Shown piece by piece: positions 60,860 through 64,000 of a stretch of 64,000 bases of DNA; the stretch's first letter is position 1, and each line of letters begins with the position of its first letter. Position numbers and translations under genes: made by a program. Where the stretch lies: the NCBI RefSeq assembly GCF_030406905.1, contig NZ_CP129137.1, positions 1-64,000 on the forward strand. The letters run 5' to 3'. The notes under the pieces are model-generated. The model ran no database searches, had not been told where the DNA came from, and worked only from the letters and a program-made list of their open reading frames with translations. This DNA is from Streptomyces sp. HUAS CB01 (lineage in GTDB: Bacteria > Actinomycetota > Actinomycetes > Streptomycetales > Streptomycetaceae).

Positions 60860-60974
60860 CGCAGAGCGCGGTCCCCTTGTCGACTGGGCGGCAGACATGT
60901 TCCGGAAGGCACATAGAAGTGGAGACGCCTCAGAAGAGTACTGGGCTGTCGAATCGCCCATCGCAGCGTTCGAC
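60860..60974 (+). pseudogene. C-terminal scrap of an unidentified enzyme
   Basis: ERGPLVDWAADMFRKAHRSG and DASEEYWAVESPIAAFD read naturally up to where the convergent oxidoreductase gene ends. It may be the tail of a dehydrogenase of the 6-phosphogluconate/imine-reductase type, but this is a guess. Confidence 0.3.
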
Positions 60975-63026
60975 TTAGTAATCGAAGCTCTCAAACTTCA
61001 CGTACTCTCCAACTGTCCATTCCAGTACTGACCTTCTCAGGCTGGGGCCGGTGCATACGTAGAACCGTCGCCGTCCCGCCACTCCTTCGGCCAGGACGTC
61101 GGCTTTCTCGATTCTCCGGGTGTGTACTTGAGCACCAAGCCGCCGGAGATTTTCGATCTCTCCGTCCTGTCCGGCATCGACCGCGCCGGTCACGAACAGC
61201 TTGGTCGTCGTTCCCAGCCCGTCGAGTCGGCCCAGGACATCTACGGCAAGAGGCAGGTCATCCGCTCTCAAGCTCCAGAGGACCTTCAGTCTCCGGCCGG
61301 ATTCCAGTGCCGGTTGCGCCTGCGCCATGAGAGGCGTGATTCCTACACCGGCAGCCACCACAACGGTGTCGTCGTCCGCGTCGGCTTCGGCTGTGGTATC
61401 AGCGAATCTCATGTCCGCTTCGCCCCCGAAGCCCAGAACAGCGACCTCAAGCGATGAACCGGGGTTCCACCCGGCGAGGAGATTCGTGACCGGACCCCTT
61501 TTACGGACCGTGATTTCGAACTCGGCACCGGTCAACGACTCCGGCTGCTCCGTTCCTGCGGTGTGCCCTGTGAGAGGAGCGGGCGGGCTCGTAATGGTGA
61601 AGGACCTGATGTAGTCATCGTTGAGCGATCGGGGGTCGTGCTCGCGCATGTGCGAGTAGCCGCGATCAAGCTTGGCGGAGAAATCCAACAGGACATGCTG
61701 TCCCGCACGCCACGGCTTGAGGTTCGAGAATTCATCGCTCGACCTGGAGGAAGACGGGTCCGGAGCGAGACGGAAGGTGTACCGCGATATCGTCGGCGTG
61801 ACAGCGGATTTGCGAATCAGTGTCGCGGTGGCTACACTTGTCGCCTTTCCGTCCGCATCCGTCTTGATAAAACCGGAGTCCGATCCGTTGATTTCGCGAG
61901 TCAGCTTGCGTACCGGCGGGTTGTAGGGAGACTGGTCCAGCAGTCGCCCACGGAACGGCAGCCCGTCCCTCACGAAGCGGGCCGCTTCCACCTTCACCCG
62001 GACAGCGAGCTTGCTGTGCGGCAGCACCGACGCGGCATCTGCGCCGATCAAAATCTCTGCCCGCCCCGCGACATAGAGAATGTCGCCGGTTTCGAAATCG
62101 GGAAAAGTAATTCCCACGGTCGGGTCGGACTTCAGATTTCCCAGCGTCTGATAGAGCTGGTTCCCAGAATACTCAGGATAGACCAGGCTGACATCGTCTG
62201 CGGCGGAGTTGCTGAAGACCCGCACGAACCCGGGTGCCCCACCGCGGACATTGGTGTCCATGGTCTCGGTGCCGTGCCTGCTGGTGATGAGGAAAATATC
62301 GGATTTGCCGATGAGTGCCACGGCCTCGGGCGGCAACGGGAGCACATCACTCACCAGGGTGGGAGATGCTTCATGGGGCCATACGATTTTCCTGTTCAGG
62401 TACTTCGGGCAGTTGCCCAGTGTTTCATCGACGGCAACAGCCATCTGTACGTTCACCGGTCCCTCGTCTCCGACGGCAGCCGCATTTTCTTCCGGCTGCC
62501 TTGCCAGGACCGCACCACCGAGCATTCTGCCGGCGAGCTTGACTCGTGACCTGGTCTCCAAGTTGATCGCCAAACCGGAGACCTGCTTTCCGCTCCCTCC
62601 ATGATTGACGACTCTTGCGTCGCGGGAAGGTCCGTCCCCACTCGCTTCTCTTATCCCGTCATCAGCTTCGGAGATACGGCTGCCCTTGTCGGAGAACAGC
62701 GCCTCCAGTACGGGGTCGAATCCAATTCGCTCCCCGTTGCCCTCCTCCGGTCGACGTTCCAGATGAGCGAGGGAGCTCAGTGCCAGCACTCCGGCCCCGA
62801 TGGGCCTGGTTGTTCCAGGCTGGCCGCCGAGAATGGTCGTCCAGAGATGGCCGTTTTCGTCGACTGTTCCCAGCGCGAAAAGGGGGCTCTGTGCCATCCA
62901 GAGCCCGTACTCCATCGGCAGGCCGCGCGTCGTGGGATTATCGAAGTACGGCACCCCGAGAAGCCGCTGCATCGTTACCTCGCCGTGGTGCCATGGGTAC
63001 CGGGAATCAGAGAGGTTCGTTGACAT
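60975..63026 (-). CDS. Fusion flavoprotein: FMN split barrel plus ferredoxin-reductase-like FAD/NAD module
   Basis: A 683-aa protein. Residues ~1-390 resemble pyridoxamine-phosphate-oxidase-like FMN barrels (SPLFALGTVDENGHLWTTIL, SDIFLITSRHGTETMDTNVR, VGITFPDFETGDILYVAGRA). Residues ~410-683 are an FNR-type reductase: RAGQHVLLDFSAKLD, FAD motif RSFTITSPP, NAD motif VVVAAGVGITPLMAQAQPAL and YVCTGPSLRRSVLEW. The plant-type 2Fe-2S domain often found at the end of such reductases is absent. The ATG at 63026 is preceded by GAAGGGA. Wobble positions are less GC-rich than in most neighbours, suggesting transfer. Probable NAD(P)H-driven electron transfer to an FMN site. Confidence 0.85.
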   Translation of the reverse strand: MSTNLSDSRYPWHHGEVTMQRLLGVPYFDNPTTRGLPMEYGLWMAQSPLFALGTVDENGHLWTTILGGQPGTTRPIGAGVLALSSLAHLERRPEEGNGERIGFDPVLEALFSDKGSRISEADDGIREASGDGPSRDARVVNHGGSGKQVSGLAINLETRSRVKLAGRMLGGAVLARQPEENAAAVGDEGPVNVQMAVAVDETLGNCPKYLNRKIVWPHEASPTLVSDVLPLPPEAVALIGKSDIFLITSRHGTETMDTNVRGGAPGFVRVFSNSAADDVSLVYPEYSGNQLYQTLGNLKSDPTVGITFPDFETGDILYVAGRAEILIGADAASVLPHSKLAVRVKVEAARFVRDGLPFRGRLLDQSPYNPPVRKLTREINGSDSGFIKTDADGKATSVATATLIRKSAVTPTISRYTFRLAPDPSSSRSSDEFSNLKPWRAGQHVLLDFSAKLDRGYSHMREHDPRSLNDDYIRSFTITSPPAPLTGHTAGTEQPESLTGAEFEITVRKRGPVTNLLAGWNPGSSLEVAVLGFGGEADMRFADTTAEADADDDTVVVAAGVGITPLMAQAQPALESGRRLKVLWSLRADDLPLAVDVLGRLDGLGTTTKLFVTGAVDAGQDGEIENLRRLGAQVHTRRIEKADVLAEGVAGRRRFYVCTGPSLRRSVLEWTVGEYVKFESFDY

Positions 63027-63164
63027 GTTGTTGTCCCTTCCAGCTTCTGGCTTACGCGAGCGGGCGGTTTTGAGGGGGCGGTGCGGTGTCTTTGTGTGCC
63101 GGCCGCGACTGCCGTATTTCAAGGAGCCGCGATCAAGCGCCTGGAGCGGTAAGCGGAGCGCGTG

Positions 63165-64000
63165 TCAGTTCGGGACGGCCATGACGAGGGCGAAGCGGGT
63201 GGCCGGATCGGTCCACCAGTAGCGGACGGTGAAGCCGCCCGTCTTGAGTTCGGCGGTGAGAGTGTCGCGGCGGAACTTGCACGACAGTTCGGTGCGCAGG
63301 TCCTCGCCCATGGCGAGGTCGAGGGAGAGACCGAGGCCGGGGATGTTGACGGTGTGGGCGGTGCGGGAGCGCAGTCGCACCTCGATGCGTTCGCATTCGG
63401 TGTTCCACGGGGGCGATGTGGTCGAAGAGGCCGAGGTCGAAGTCGGCGCCGAGTTCGCGGTTGAGGACGTGGAGCACGTTCTTGTTGAAGTCGGCGGTGA
63501 CGCCGGCCGCGTCGTCGTATGCGCGGACGAGGACCTCGGGGTCCTTGACCAGATCGGCGCCGAGCAGCAGAGCGTCGTCGCTGCTGAGCGTGTGGGACAG
63601 GGTGCGGTAGCCGCGCTGCTCGGCGTCGAAGTTGCCGAAGGTGCTGCCGAGGAAGGCCAGCAAGCGCGGGCCCGGCTCGTCGGACAGAGCGAGGTCTGTT
63701 TCGAAATCGGCCACCGTGGCGGAAACGGTGAGCCCGGGGTAGTCACGGCCGATCGCGCGGCCTGCCTCGTCGAGGGCGGTCGCGCTGACGACCAGGGGCG
63801 CGTAGCGACGGAGGGTGCCGTCGGCGCTGAGGGCGTCGAGCAGCAGCCGGGTCTTGCGGGAGGAACCGGAACCCAGCTCGACCAGGGTGGCGGTCCGGGT
63901 GAGCTGGGCGATCTCAGGGGCGCGGCGGGTGAGGATCTCCTGCTCGGCCCGGGTCGGGTAGTACTCCGGCAGCCGGGTGATCTGTTCGAACAGCTCGCTG
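63165..64000 (-). pseudogene. egtD: EgtD-type L-histidine N-alpha-methyltransferase, frameshifted, runs off the window
   Basis: Ergothioneine biosynthesis, SAM-dependent trimethylation of histidine. From the window edge: ITRLPEYYPTRAEQEILTRR, LVELGSGSSRKTRLLLDALS, then RLLAFLGSTFGNFDAEQRGY, VLVRAYDDAAGVTADFNKNV and LHVLNRELGADFDLGLFDHI. Near 63410 (a C5 run before GTGGAACACC) the frame changes and continues as ECERIEVRLRSRTAHTVNIP and FTVRYWWTDPATRFALVMAV. One extra base, which may be a sequence error, separates it from an intact gene. Its N-terminus and the rest of the egt cluster lie beyond 64000. Confidence 0.8.

Noticed and set aside
53804..63026. A complete secondary-metabolite gene cluster
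   Set aside because: There are tailoring-like enzymes but no synthase, synthetase, terpene cyclase or peptide-modifying enzyme.
1..64000. tRNA, rRNA, CRISPR arrays and replication origin
   Set aside because: No cloverleaf-like segment with CCA-proximal stems, no regularly spaced direct repeats and no DnaA-box cluster were noticed on either strand by eye.

Overview
The window looks like Streptomyces or a close relative. This is inferred from the very high GC content with strong third-position G/C bias, frequent GTG/TTG starts, a large LuxR-type (LAL) regulator, NarL-type two-component genes, a SpoIIE-type phosphatase with a STAS protein, an ergothioneine gene (egtD), and actinobacterial families such as DUF6247, CGNR and DUF427. 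Many insertion sequences of at least nine families and a large number of truncated or frameshifted genes suggest a plastic region such as a linear-chromosome arm or an island. That location is an inference. No tRNA, rRNA, CRISPR array or origin was recognised. All calls were made by reading the sequence; no database search was run.

Layout. 1-4.1 kb: LAL regulator and a small secreted protein with a clear terminator. 4.2-5.4 kb: an intact IS630-type element abutting a reverse-transcriptase scrap. 5.6-13.5 kb: the most chromosome-like block, with an amidohydrolase, a hemerythrin gene coupled to a frameshifted flavin-binding protein and divergent from a TetR regulator, a secreted AOC-barrel protein, an exported epoxide-hydrolase-like protein, and a NarL-type response regulator/kinase pair. 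13.6-15.2 kb: an intact ISL3 element. 15.5-21.3 kb: an Rhs/YD-repeat polymorphic toxin with a C-terminal nuclease and a downstream candidate immunity gene. 21.4-28.6 kb: a transposase graveyard (IS1634, IS1182, IS3 twice, IS5-like) around a Phd-type antitoxin/DUF6247 pair, a lipoprotein and a hypothetical gene. 28.6-30.6 kb: a divergent quinone-oxidoreductase/GlxA-type regulator pair. 30.6-34.6 kb: gene and IS scraps ending in an intact IS5 copy.

34.8-38.9 kb: a tightly coupled operon of SpoIIE-type phosphatase, B12-binding protein and STAS antagonist, followed by decayed DUF2267 sequence and a cold-shock protein. 39.2-40.2 kb: remnants. 40.4-44.1 kb: an intact OpuC/ProVWX-type ABC importer for quaternary-amine osmolytes. 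44.1-46.3 kb: a broken IS110 element, an IS256 tail and scraps. 46.3-50.3 kb: CGNR zinc-finger regulators, a double-DUF427 protein and debris. A 30-31 bp dyad of CTAA...TTAG type recurs four times between 40.3 and 50.4 kb, once before the ABC operon and once before the DUF427 gene.

50.6-56.4 kb: an XRE/MmyB-type regulator, then a leftward cluster (homogentisate-dioxygenase-like cupin, alpha/beta hydrolase, YciI-like protein, a truncated unknown gene, SnoaL-like protein) that is split by an IS5 copy. 56.4-60.9 kb: a second intact IS5 copy, ABC-binding-protein and lectin scraps, a fourth CGNR gene with a leaderless-type promoter, a 59-aa protein and a 5'-truncated IS5. 61.0-63.0 kb: an unusual fusion of an FMN split barrel and a ferredoxin-reductase-like module. 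63.2 kb to the end: egtD on the minus strand with one frameshift, running off the window.
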